Part shown: piece by piece, positions 54,370-64,000 of the stretch
Numbering within the stretch: the stretch's first letter is position 1
How the letters are laid out: the number at the start of each line of letters is the position of its first letter
Assembly: GCA_930367205.1 (NCBI GenBank)
Contig: OV884009.1
Location: forward strand, 102,445,189-102,509,188
Direction: 5' to 3'
Source of the DNA: Acanthosoma haemorrhoidale
Lineage: Eukaryota > Arthropoda > Insecta > Hemiptera > Acanthosomatidae
DNA length: 64,000 nucleotides
Position numbers and translations under genes: made by a program
The notes under the pieces: generated by a model
The model's input: only the letters and a program-made list of their open reading frames with translations
The model's database searches: none
Told to the model about the DNA's origin: nothing

Positions 54370-56020
54370 ATTTTAGAAATTATTATTAAACCACAACAAA
54401 GAACGAAGAACAAAACGAGAAGACCAGTTATTTCAGATAGTGAAGAAGAATTAGTAACTAATGATTTCAAAGAAAATCTAAAAAGAAAGTGAATTATAGA
54501 ACAATATTCGTCTTCAGGGGATGAAGATACAAATAACAATGGAGAAAAGATTGATGAAACATACATCCAAAAAGTGCGAAAGATTAAATGGAATTCAGGA
54601 AAAAGATATTGTACTAAAACCGGAAATATTGTCCCTTCAAAAGTTTTCAAAACAAAGATTGCCGTTGTCGAAAAGCTTGCATAAAAAATTGCGAAGAAGA
54701 AGAAAGGAAGAATATTTTTGAGAAGTTTTGTTATTTGGGAGATTTTAATAAACAACATGTATTGCTTTACGAAGCTATCCAGCACAAAACTGTGAAACAA
54801 AGACATAAAAAAACCGGAAAAGGTTCGTCAAGAAATTGGAGTTTTAGGTATTTGTTAAATTCTAAAAACGGAAAAGTTCCGTCTGTAAAAAAAAAATTTT
54901 GGGATACCTTTAAAGTAAGTGAAGGACGCTTACGTGTATTGAACTCTGCAAATGTGGGAAATGTTTTACGTGGGCGTGTGTATGATTGGATCATCAAGAA
55001 AAATTTCTGAGGAAGAGAAAAAGCACGTCCAAAACCATATTAAAAGTTTTTCTAAATTTGAATCCCATTATACCAGATCTCATAATCCTAGTAGAAGATA
55101 TCTACATCCTGATCTAACTCTTAGGAAAATGTTTTATTTATACTAGCTTCATTACAAGGAAAATAAAATAAAAGCCATCAATGAGTGGACTTACAGAAAA
55201 AGATTTTAATTTACATTTCCACCAACCACGCAAAGATACATGTCAAAAATGCGACTTATTAAACATCAAAATTAAAGCATCGAATGATGATGAAGAGAAG
55301 AATAAGCTTACAGAAGAACACAATGTCCTTAATGTACTTAAATAAAGTCTAGCAGAATCAGCTAGAAAGTCACTAAAACAAGATCAGGAACAAGTATCAC
55401 GTAATTCAGATTATTATTTCGCTTTTTTGTTTGACTTGCAAAAAGCATTACTTTATCCAAAGTTGACTACTTCGGGAGCATATTATAAACGCAATATGTA
55501 CGCTCTAAAATTGGGTATTCACAATTTTCAGAACGTTAATGTTCACATGTACGTTTGGGATGAAACTATTGCATCAAGAGGTGCTCAATAAATAGCTTCA
55601 TGCATCCTAAAACATGTTAAAAGTTTAAGAAGTGAAAGACACATTATAGCTTACAGTGGTGACATGTGTGCAGGGCAAAATAGAAACATTAAAGTAGCTT
55701 TAACGTGGCTAAAAATTGTCCAAACTTTTGAAAATAATGTGGAAATCACAGGACATTCATTTTTACCAAATGATAGAGATTTTGGAGTGGTAGAAATGAC
55801 ATTAAAAAAAAAAAAAATTACTGTTTGTCCCCCAAGATTATTACAATATTATCAAAAAGTGTCGGAAAGGTAATAACTTTATTGTAAATGAAATGAGACG
55901 AGAAGATTTTGTATCAACAAAATTATTAGAAGACGCAATTTTTAAAAGGGTGAAGAATGTTAGCGGAGATCAATAAACTGGTTAAAAATATTGTTGTGAT
56001 ATTTTAATGTTATGAATTTT
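54370..56020 (+). pseudogene. DUF7869-like (transposon-borne) gene, decayed
   Basis: Over three frames the plus strand spells a protein family I know as large uncharacterised insect proteins, usually labelled DUF7869. Pieces are GDFNKQHVLLYEAIQHKTVK, ISEEEKKHVQNHIKSFSKFE, SHYTRSHNPSRRYLHPDL, WTYRKKIL, FHQPRKDTCQKC, CAGQNRNIKVALTWLKIVQ, GHSFLPNDRDFGVVE and RREDFVSTKLLEDAIFKRVK. The late part looks like an RNase H-type fold with a conserved DMCAGQNRN block. It is preceded by a possible acceptor at 54370 and ends near 56010. There are many stops and shifts. A mobile origin is likely but no terminal repeats are visible. Confidence 0.6.
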
Positions 56021-56225
56021 AATGGTGTTTTTGAAATAAACTCGGAATTAGCGAGCGTTGAAACCGTAATAACGATCCGTGGTTCATGCCTATGAAAGTA
56101 TGAACGTTTTATTGTCGTCATATTAATTATTAATAGTTATAATAACAATAATATCAATAATTAATATAAACATTTATTTTATAAACTACATAAATTAAGC
56201 AAAGTATAAATATCCGAACAACCAT

Positions 56226-56473
56226 TGTTGGGTCCCAACTATTTTTTTTTATTATTTTTTTTCACTCACGTAATTGTAACGATTAATTTTATTTTATTTG
56301 TTCAAAGACAAAAACAAGATTGTAATATTTTGTTGTATTGAAATGTATAATTAGGAATTAAGGTTGTTTACGTCTAAGCAAGTGATAAAGTGACCTCTAA
56401 TGCGATCAGCATCGACTTTGACTTTGTTTTGGCATTGCGGATCAACTCCGATCGTCATCGGATTACTGGCTCA
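56226..56473 (+). repeat. 5' LTR of the BEL element
   Basis: A 248-bp copy. Against the 3' LTR it has an extra ~13 T-rich bases near 56247 and an extra 6 bases (GACTTT) near 56415. It starts TG and ends CA. The primer site just inside (GTTCCCCGAAAG…) does not match a tRNA end that I recognise. Confidence 0.8.
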
Positions 56474-57390
<917 letters not shown>

Positions 57391-58042
57391 ATGCCTCCTA
57401 AAGTTAACCAGGATGATTCGGAAGAGCAAATGGATGCTCTTAGCGATGAATTCAAGGACTTAGCTGACGATATTAATGAAACTAAGACCGTTGGGTTATC
57501 AATAAGAACTGACTCAACCAAACAAAAAATCTTTGCTGCTCGCATTTCTCGACTAGACAGTGCTTATGAGAAGTTTTCAGCGTGTTATTTGAACATGAGA
57601 AAGGTAGTAAAAAAGTTGAAGAGGCCCTTAACAGAATACGAACTGGTTTATAAAGAAGTCCGGGCCAGCTATTACAAAGCGATAGCATTGGGTTTTTCTA
57701 TTGCCCCTAAGGAATCGGAATCCACTGGAAATAGATCATTGGTTGAAAGAGGCGAAGAATATTCGCAATTACGCCTTCCCACAATTAATATTCCTACTTT
57801 TTCAGGCAATATTTCAGATTGGCCTTCGTTTAAGGATACTTTTTCTTCCATGATTCATGATAATACGGATTTGAATCCCACTCAAAAATTCCATTATTTG
57901 AAGTCCTCCCTAAAAGGTGGAGCGGCTCAAATTATCACGGCTATTAATGTCACTCTTGACGGCTACGATCAAGCTTGGGCAGCTTTAACTAAAAGGTATG
58001 ACAGCCAACGATTACAAGCCACCCACCATCTGATGAATATAT
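57391..58042 (+). pseudogene. BEL gag, N-terminal part (interrupted)
   Basis: It starts at ATG 57391 (MPPKVNQDDSEEQMDALSD). An N-terminal helical part is followed by LPTINIPTFSGNISDWPSFK, DTFSSMIHDN, KFHYLKSSLKGGAA and AWAALTKRYDSQR, the highly conserved BEL/Pao gag core. The reading stops at LMNI where a solo LTR is inserted at 58043; the frame beyond it continues correctly as FSFPPLQK. Gag forms the particle for reverse transcription. Confidence 0.88.
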
Positions 58043-58787
58043 TGTTACGATTTTTTATATTTAAATAAATTTTATATTTTAAGTTTATATTTTTTTTTTA
58101 TATTAAAATTTTTTATTACATTCCAGGGTTCTGTTAATTTATTAGGACAATTCTGGTAACAGGAATAATTTTATTAAAACACATTTCATTAACAATTCAA
58201 TACTCAACCCAATTTAACAACTCATTATTACCCATTTATGATATTATGCTATACTGATGATGACAATATTTCCTCTATAAGTTATACCAATAATGAAAAA
58301 CCAAATTGAAATTTATATTAATCCATGAACATAATACCAATAATTATACAAAATCAAAATTACGCAGATCATCAATATTACACCGGTATTCATACCAGAA
58401 TCAAAACTATACAAATTATTAACAATATACTGGTATTCATACCAATATCAAAATTATACAAATTATCAACATTATACTGGCCAGTTTCGCTGTGTATTTT
58501 TGGATGTGGCTTCCGCCCTCTTCATCGTCCCCGCTCTATGCTTAGCGTGTGTTCTTACGTGGGAGCCGGCCTCATCATATCCGTAGGTTCCCGCGCCAGT
58601 GTTCCTGCTGTGCCTCCTGTGCTGCTGGCTCGGATGGAAAAAGAGAGAGAGCGAGAGCGTCCCAAACTCCGCCTTTTATACGCCCTCCGCTGCCTTCTGG
58701 ATATTCTTTAATGGCATTGGCCATTCAGTCTATTCGTATTTTTTTTTTTAAACACCAATAAAAAACACAGTACTAAATATCACAACA
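58043..58787 (-). mobile_element. Solo LTR inserted in BEL gag, minus-oriented
   Basis: A 745-bp insert begins TGTTACG and ends CACAACA (TG…CA on both strands), flanked by a perfect 4-bp duplication ATAT (58039-58042 and 58788-58791). On the minus strand TATAAAAGGCGG at about 58680-58669 is a TATA box, so it is a minus-oriented LTR. It contains a three-unit minisatellite of about 47-56 bp per unit at 58333-58482. Removing it together with one ATAT restores the gag frame. No internal region is present. Confidence 0.85.
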
Positions 58788-60140
58788 ATATTTAGTTTTC
58801 CACCACTTCAAAAATGTTCCCTCGCAACTCTTGATCACTTTTCGTCAGTAATTCTTGAAAGCGCTGCAGCCTTTAATAGATTGAACTTAGCTGATCCCAC
58901 AGGCTTTATATTGTACACGTTTGCCGTCAGGCTGTTAGATGCCAAAACTCGAGAGCGTTTCGAAAACGAATTTGGTTCCAGATCCGAAACTCCGACTTGG
59001 AAGGAATTTTCGGATTTTATCTACCAATTAATCATTCAGCTTCAAGCAAATACTATGACGTCAAATCAAAAAGCCACTCCAGCTAACACTGACTATAAAT
59101 ATACTCACCAGGCAAAAAAGGTGTTGATGTCTTCCGGAGCAGTCACCGAACAATTTAAATGCCCCGTCTGTATGGAGAATCATAGAATTTATGATTGTCC
59201 TAAGTTTCGATCACTCGCTCCCAGACAAAGATTTGAAAAAATCAAATTGTTAAACCGTTGCCTCAACTGTTTTGCTTCAGGTCATTCAGCTTCGAAATGC
59301 CCCTCTACCCATTGTTGCAAGCAGTGTCATTTACGGCACCATTCTCTTTTACATTTTCCGAAAAGTTCTGACACCCACTCCATATCAAATCGTAATCAAG
59401 GTCATTCCGTTTCTAGTGTACACTCATCACTGCGAACTCATTCGTCTGAAAACTCTACAAGGAAATCTCACAATATACCCTCACACTCAGAGTCTTCACA
59501 AATAACAACCAATAGTCCCAACCCCCCAGCCGTACAAACATCCATGTTGTCGTCGGCTTCGACAGGACAAATAAATGTTCTTCTGGGTACGGCTCTATTT
59601 AAGATTAAAGACTCCTTTGGTTGTTTCCAGTTGGTGCGAGCTCTAATTGATAGTGGGTCTCAACGCTCCTTTATCACCTCACAATGTGCAAAGCGATTAC
59701 GTTTGCAACTTATTCCAAATGATCATAATTTGGTTGGTTTCGGGAGCCATCCTATTTCTGGTTGTAAGCACCAAGTTTATTGCAGTATTTCTTCCAATAA
59801 AGTAGAATCGCCAGCGCATCACACATACGCAATTGTGATTGACTGTATTAGCAACGAGATGCCCTGCGAAATCATCATGGATACGGTAGTCCAACATTAT
59901 CAACATTTAGATCTTGCAGATCCAATGTTCAATCAGCCAGGGCCCATAGAATTTCTTGTTGGTGCTGATCTATTTGGGGAAATCTTGGAAGGAGAGGTAG
60001 TAAAATCAGCTCATGGATTTCCCAATGCCATAAAAACCACACTTGGTTGGATTTTATTAGGACCCATTACAACGGCAAATCCATTTCTCTGCAGCACTAC
60101 CTTGCTCGCTAATTCTACACCTTCATCTGAACTCAGGTGA
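58788..60140 (+). pseudogene. BEL gag C-terminus, zinc knuckles and protease
   Basis: From 58788 gag resumes (FSFPPLQKCSLATLDHF), then from 58881 an open frame of 419 codons carries LADPTGFILYTFAVRLLD, zinc-binding CPVCMENHRIYDC and CLNCFASGHSASKC near 95-140, a Ser-rich linker, and an A17-type protease with LIDSGSQRSFIT near residue 257. FLVGADLFGEILEGE and TTLGWILLGP follow. It ends at 60138-60140. The DSG active site is normal for BEL. The frame is continuous here, but gag as a whole is split. Confidence 0.88.
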
Positions 60141-61574
60141 TGACTCGTTTTTGGGAAGTCGAGGAAATAAATGATGTTCCGAGAATCAATCCACTTGACA
60201 TAAAAAGTGAGGATCATTTTAAAAGGACGCACTCTCGAACACCCTCCGGTAGATACATAGTCCGTTTAACGTTTTAAAAACTTGGAAACAAAATTTGAAC
60301 GAGAACCATCCCTAAAATTGTAATATGGAAAGGTTTTCGAAGAATATTTCAAAAAATGTTATTTATCGTCCAGTTCTCAAACGGGGAAATATTTTGTTCC
60401 ACACCACTGTGTATTAAAAAAGAGCACAAGTACCAAATTGCGTATAGTTTTTGATGGTTCGGCTACTACCGTTAATGGATCCCTCAATGACTACCTACTT
60501 TGTGGTCTCAAACTGCAACCTGAGATCACAGATGTATTGTTGAAATTTCGATCACCGCAAATAGTTATGACAGCCGATATCTGTCAAATGTATTTGCAGA
60601 TTTTGATTGCCCCAGAGGATCGTTCCTATCTTCATTTATTTTTTAGAGCTGAAAGTTTCGATCACCTAGCCGAATTCGAATTTAACTGTTTACCGTTCGG
60701 ACTTTCATGTTCTCCCTTTTTAGCAATTCGAGTAATACAACAACTCGTAGCAGATGATGGAAACAAGTTTCCTAATGCGTCTCGAGCATTGTTAGAGGAA
60801 ATGTATGTTGAAGATTTATTGACTGGTGCTGATACGTTGGAAGAGGAAGAGGGAAATACGTTGGAAGAGGCACAGACACTTCAAAGAGAACTCGTAGCCT
60901 TGATGAGTCGAGGAGGTTTTCAATTGAAAAAGTGGTGCAGCAATGCAATGGAGCTCTTAAAACCAGTTTTGGTGAATGAGCCGAAACCCATGATTTCCTT
61001 ATCTAGTTTGGAAGATAACGTGGTGAAAATACTCGGAATGCAGTGGGATCCTCAACAGGATAATTTTACCTATCGAATACACTCAAGAGATTTGGTTTTA
61101 ACTAAACGAGGCATCCTTTCAACTATTGCCAGGATTTATGATCCTTTAGGATATTGCGCCCCAGTCATCTTCAAAGCAAAAGCGATTCTTCAACTATTAT
61201 GGTCAGAGAAACTCGATTGGGATGACCCAATTCCACCTGCTATTTCCAAGTCCTGGGAAATACTTTTTAAAGATCTGGCACAATTAGAAGCTATTAAGAT
61301 TCCCCGTGGTCTTAAACCACGCTCCCCAGCAGACATGTCTGTTGTGGGATTCGCTGACGCATCTTCTTTAGGTTATGCGGCAGTTCTCTATCTTCGTTCT
61401 CAGGATCAATTGGAAAGGGTAGACACCCATCTGATAATCGCTAAAAGCTCCATTAAAAACCCATTCAATTCCAAGGCTCGAACTATACGCTGCTCTACTT
61501 CTTGTCAACCTTTTGCGATCTGTTCAACTCATTATACAGCGATTAAAACCAACCTCTATTTTCTTGTTGTCTGA
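60141..61574 (+). pseudogene. BEL reverse transcriptase and RNase H start
   Basis: The RT entrance lies at 60141-60437 in frames broken by stops and frameshifts (RFWEVEEI, HSRTPSGRYIVRL). The main frame from 60438 has RIVFDGSA, MTADICQMYLQI, FGLSCSPFLAIRV and, at residues 123-126, YVED where BEL elements normally have YVDD. STIARIYDPLGYCAPV and the RNase H aspartate in GFADASSLGYAAVLY follow. A frameshift near 61480-61520 moves the sequence to the next frame. The D-to-E change at a catalytic residue should disable the polymerase. Confidence 0.88.
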
Positions 61575-62103
61575 TTCTTCCACCGTTTTATTGTCGTTAA
61601 ATACACCTGTTCATCAACTGAAAACATTCGTGGCCAATCGAATAGTGAAAATTTTAGATAAATCTTTTCTCCCTAATTGGCATCACATTCGTTCAGAAGA
61701 TAATGCCGCCGACATTGCGTCTCGGGAAACTTCTCCGTCAGACTTGGTCAATCATTCAGTTTGGAGGAAGGGACCTGACTGGATGAAGAAACCATTGTTG
61801 GAATGGCCATTAACTAAGCCAACAAAATCATCGAATTTTTCAGACTTACCTGAGACAAAACCAGTTTGTACTATCTTGGCTACCACAACCAATGCATCGT
61901 CTTTATTTGAAGTTATTGAAAAATTCTCATCCTATTCCAAATTAATTAGGGTACTTGCATATGTCCAACGCTTTATCGTAAATTCTCGCCCTCATTCAAT
62001 CAAGAAAAAAGGTCAATTAAGCTTAGAGGAACTTCATCAAGCTACTCATAAGCTCCAAACCTTCTCTTATAACATCGCTAAAATCATTATCCGTTTTCAT
62101 TGA
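61513..62103 (+). pseudogene. BEL RNase H end and linker
   Basis: In the +1 frame relative to RT it reads FLLSDSSTVLLSLNTP, the RNase H core (Asp of DSS), NWHHIRSEDNAADIASRE (His and Asp near the end of RNase H), SDLVNHSVWRKGPDWM and LIRVLAYVQRFI. It closes at 62101-62103 just before the integrase frame. Confidence 0.82.
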
Positions 62104-62113
62104 TTCTCGTGGA

Positions 62114-63060
62114 GTGGGCGGGCTCATGTACAGGGTGGGCGGTCGCCTCAGTAATGCCCCTATAAATTATGATGCTAAACATCCCATGTTGTTACCCTCT
62201 AAATCACATTTTGTGGAACTACTTGTCGACCACTACCATATTGTTTATTTACATGCTGGACATCAGCTCCTCCATTCAATACTACGTCATCATTATTGGA
62301 TTATTTCAGCAAGACGTCTGATACGCACTCGAATTCACCGATGTCTGAAATGCCATCGCCTAAAAGTAAGACCTTACACACCTTACATGGGAAATTTGCC
62401 AATGTCAAGATTCGAGCAAGGCCGACCCTTTATGAATGTCGGGATTGATTTCGCTGGTCCATTCTCAATCCGTGAATCCTCTCGCCGTAAGGCTGCCCTC
62501 GGCAAAGCGTATGCCTGCTTTTATTTGTGTGCATGAGCACAAAGGCGTTGCACATTGAGATCGTGTCGCAATTGACAACAGTAGCTTTCTTAGCCTGTTT
62601 AGACAGATTTATAGCTCGAAGAGGACTACCCAGCAGAATGTTCTCCGATAATGGAACAAATTTTGTAGGAGCGTCACGACATTTAAAAGAGCTATACTCC
62701 TGGTGGAATACCTACTCCCTGAAAAAGGACATCGAAAACTACTTCGTCAATCGAGAAATGAAATGGAGTTTTATCCCTCCATTCGCACCTCATTTCGGTG
62801 GTTTGTGGGAGGCTGGTGTGAAGTCGTTTAAGTACCACCTTAGGAGAGTAATGGATTGCCAACCCCTTACATTTGAAGAACTCTCCACCATCGCAAATCG
62901 CATAGAAGCGATTTTGAATTCTCGACCCATGCATCCTATGTCATCATCACCAGAAGACTTAGATGTCTTGACGGCGGGTCACTTCCTGATTGGTGCCCCT
63001 CTAGTTGCTCTGCCAGAACCAGAATCAATCGAGCCATCGCGCCATCCAATCTCGAGATAG
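62114..63060 (+). pseudogene. BEL integrase (zinc-binding domain and DDE core)
   Basis: Frame 62114-62536 has MYRVGGRLSNA, the HHCC domain (HIVYLHAGHQLLH; CLKCHRLK) and the first aspartate in GIDFAGPF. A frame change at 62527-62536 leads to 62527-63060 with LHIEIVSQLTTVAFLACLDR, MFSDNGTNFVG (second Asp) and HFGGLWEAGVKSFK (Glu). ILNSRPM and DVLTAGHFLIGAP are typical of BEL. All three catalytic acids are present, but on two frames. Confidence 0.88.
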
Positions 63061-63361
63061 AATCTCATTCATCGCTGCATAGGCAATATTTGGAAACAAT
63101 GGCGACGGGACTACTAACATTGCCTACAACAACGTAGTAAATGGACTACTGAATTGGCAAATGTAAATATTGGCACACTTGTGCTTCTTATTGACCCTAA
63201 TGTACCTCCCCTCAGTTGGCCTGTAGGGCGCATTTAAGAAGTTTTTCCTGGACAAGACGGGATTGTCAGGGTAGTAAAGGTGAAAACCTCTACAAATGAG
63301 TATACCCGTTCCGTTTCACGCCTAGCTCCATTGTTACCTCCATAGAAATTTTCTATGCAAA
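63061..63361 (+). pseudogene. BEL integrase C-terminal domain remnant
   Basis: After a stop at 63058-63060, shifted frames read IWKQWRRDY, LLIDPNVPPLSWPVGRI and EYTRSVSRLAPLLP, which is the conserved C-terminal domain of BEL/Pao polyproteins (labelled DUF5641 in databases, to my knowledge). It ends about 30 bp before the 3' LTR, so there is no env gene. Confidence 0.8.
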
Positions 63362-63375
63362 TTTGGTGGGCGGTA
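63362..63375 (+). other. Polypurine tract of the BEL element
   Basis: TTTGGTGGGCGGTA sits directly before the 3' LTR's TGTTGGG. G-rich tracts of this form (…GGGCGG-TATGT) are usual in BEL/Pao elements. Confidence 0.65.
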
Positions 63376-63604
63376 TGTTGGGTCCCAACTATTTTTTTTC
63401 ACTCACGTAATTATAACGATTAATTTTATTTTATTTGTTAAAAGAAAAAAACAAGATTGTAATATTTTGTTGTATTGAAATGTATAATAAGGAATTAAGG
63501 TTGTTTACGTCTAAGCAAGTGATAAAATGACCTCTAATGCGATCAGCATCGACTTTGTTTTGGCATTGCGGATCAACTCCGATCGTCATCGAATTACTGG
63601 CTCA
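63376..63604 (+). repeat. 3' LTR of the BEL element
   Basis: A 229-bp LTR, the slightly shorter partner of 56226-56473. It ends ACTGGCTCA and is followed by unrelated DNA. Confidence 0.85.
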
Positions 63605-64000
63605 GCCAAGGAAGGAAGAAGCAATGACAACCCATCACCCAACAACACTAAATAGCTATATTTGTATTTGTATTAGTTATTTTAATTTTATAACTCTCTA
63701 GTAAATTGTAAATATGTAAAATTGAAATAGTGTCATTATCCACTAGTACCACAACAAACACTGAGATAAACTATCCAACAAACCATTGATACAGAAAAAT
63801 ACTGATTTTCAACCAAAAGTAATGTAATTTCATAAAAAAGCTGAGTTGGAAAATCTTTGTGTTCTACTGACAATATTATACTTTAATTTGTTTATGCCAT
63901 GTATAATAAAAGGTTTCTTATTTGATTTCAGAGAAGAAATCTGCGTTCTGGCAAAATGATGACAACACGAATGGCAACTTTTCCCTACCCAATCTATCAA
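63605..64000. other. Flanking DNA, no recognised content
   Basis: AT-rich DNA after the BEL element. 'gatttcagagaagaaatctg' at 63927 could be a splice acceptor for a plus-strand exon running off the window, but no motif supports it. Confidence 0.35.

Overview
This is a stretch of nuclear DNA from an insect-like arthropod: AT-rich, intron-bearing and built mostly of retrotransposons. No bacterial-style gene order, rRNA, CRISPR array or intact virus is visible. The mix of Jockey-like LINEs, BEL/Pao, Gypsy, Tc1 and hAT relics and insect DUF7869-type genes fits an insect. A hemipteran is my guess from general likeness only.

Host genes. The clearest host gene is a two-pore-domain (K2P/TWiK-type) potassium channel on the minus strand. 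Two coding exons are inside the window: 12111-11916 (first membrane segment) and 436-197 (end of the extracellular cap plus first pore helix). Splice sites and phase agree exactly. The 11.5 kb intron between them holds a 5.35 kb Gypsy element, a LINE and smaller relics, and the 3' exons lie beyond base 1. A GC-rich segment ending in a strong donor at 37143 could be a far upstream first exon. A second host-like relic at 53099-52900 (minus) keeps odorant-binding-protein cysteine spacing but has an in-frame TGA.

Mobile DNA, left to right. 1.5-2.7 kb: Tc1, LINE and solo LTR relics. 2.7-8.06 kb: Gypsy element A with 186-bp LTRs, TATA target duplication, tRNA-Phe-type primer site and broken gag/pol. 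8.3-10.6 kb: LTR relic and LINE-2. 14.4-17.8 kb: LINE-1 with an intact 896-codon ORF2. 19-29.2 kb: several LINE-1-family copies, one split by a Gypsy fragment. 29.3-33 kb: two Gypsy integrase relics and a LINE-2 tail. 37.6-42.1 kb: LINE-1 relics, a PIN/XPG-like pseudogene and a hAT transposase end. 44.4-52.8 kb: two inverted copies of a 0.7-0.8 kb LTR, LINE relics, and a perfect 228-bp inverted repeat around a 484-bp spacer. 54.4-56 kb: a decayed DUF7869-like gene. 56.2-63.6 kb: a BEL/Pao element with both LTRs, whose gag is split by a 745-bp solo LTR.

How it fits together. Nothing here looks like one multi-gene system. The features most worth following are the perfect inverted repeat (possible hairpin RNA or foldback element), the Gypsy copy with near-identical LTRs but broken genes, the truncated Gypsy cDNA seated cleanly in a LINE, the in-frame TAG near the K2P start, and the odorant-binding-protein relic.
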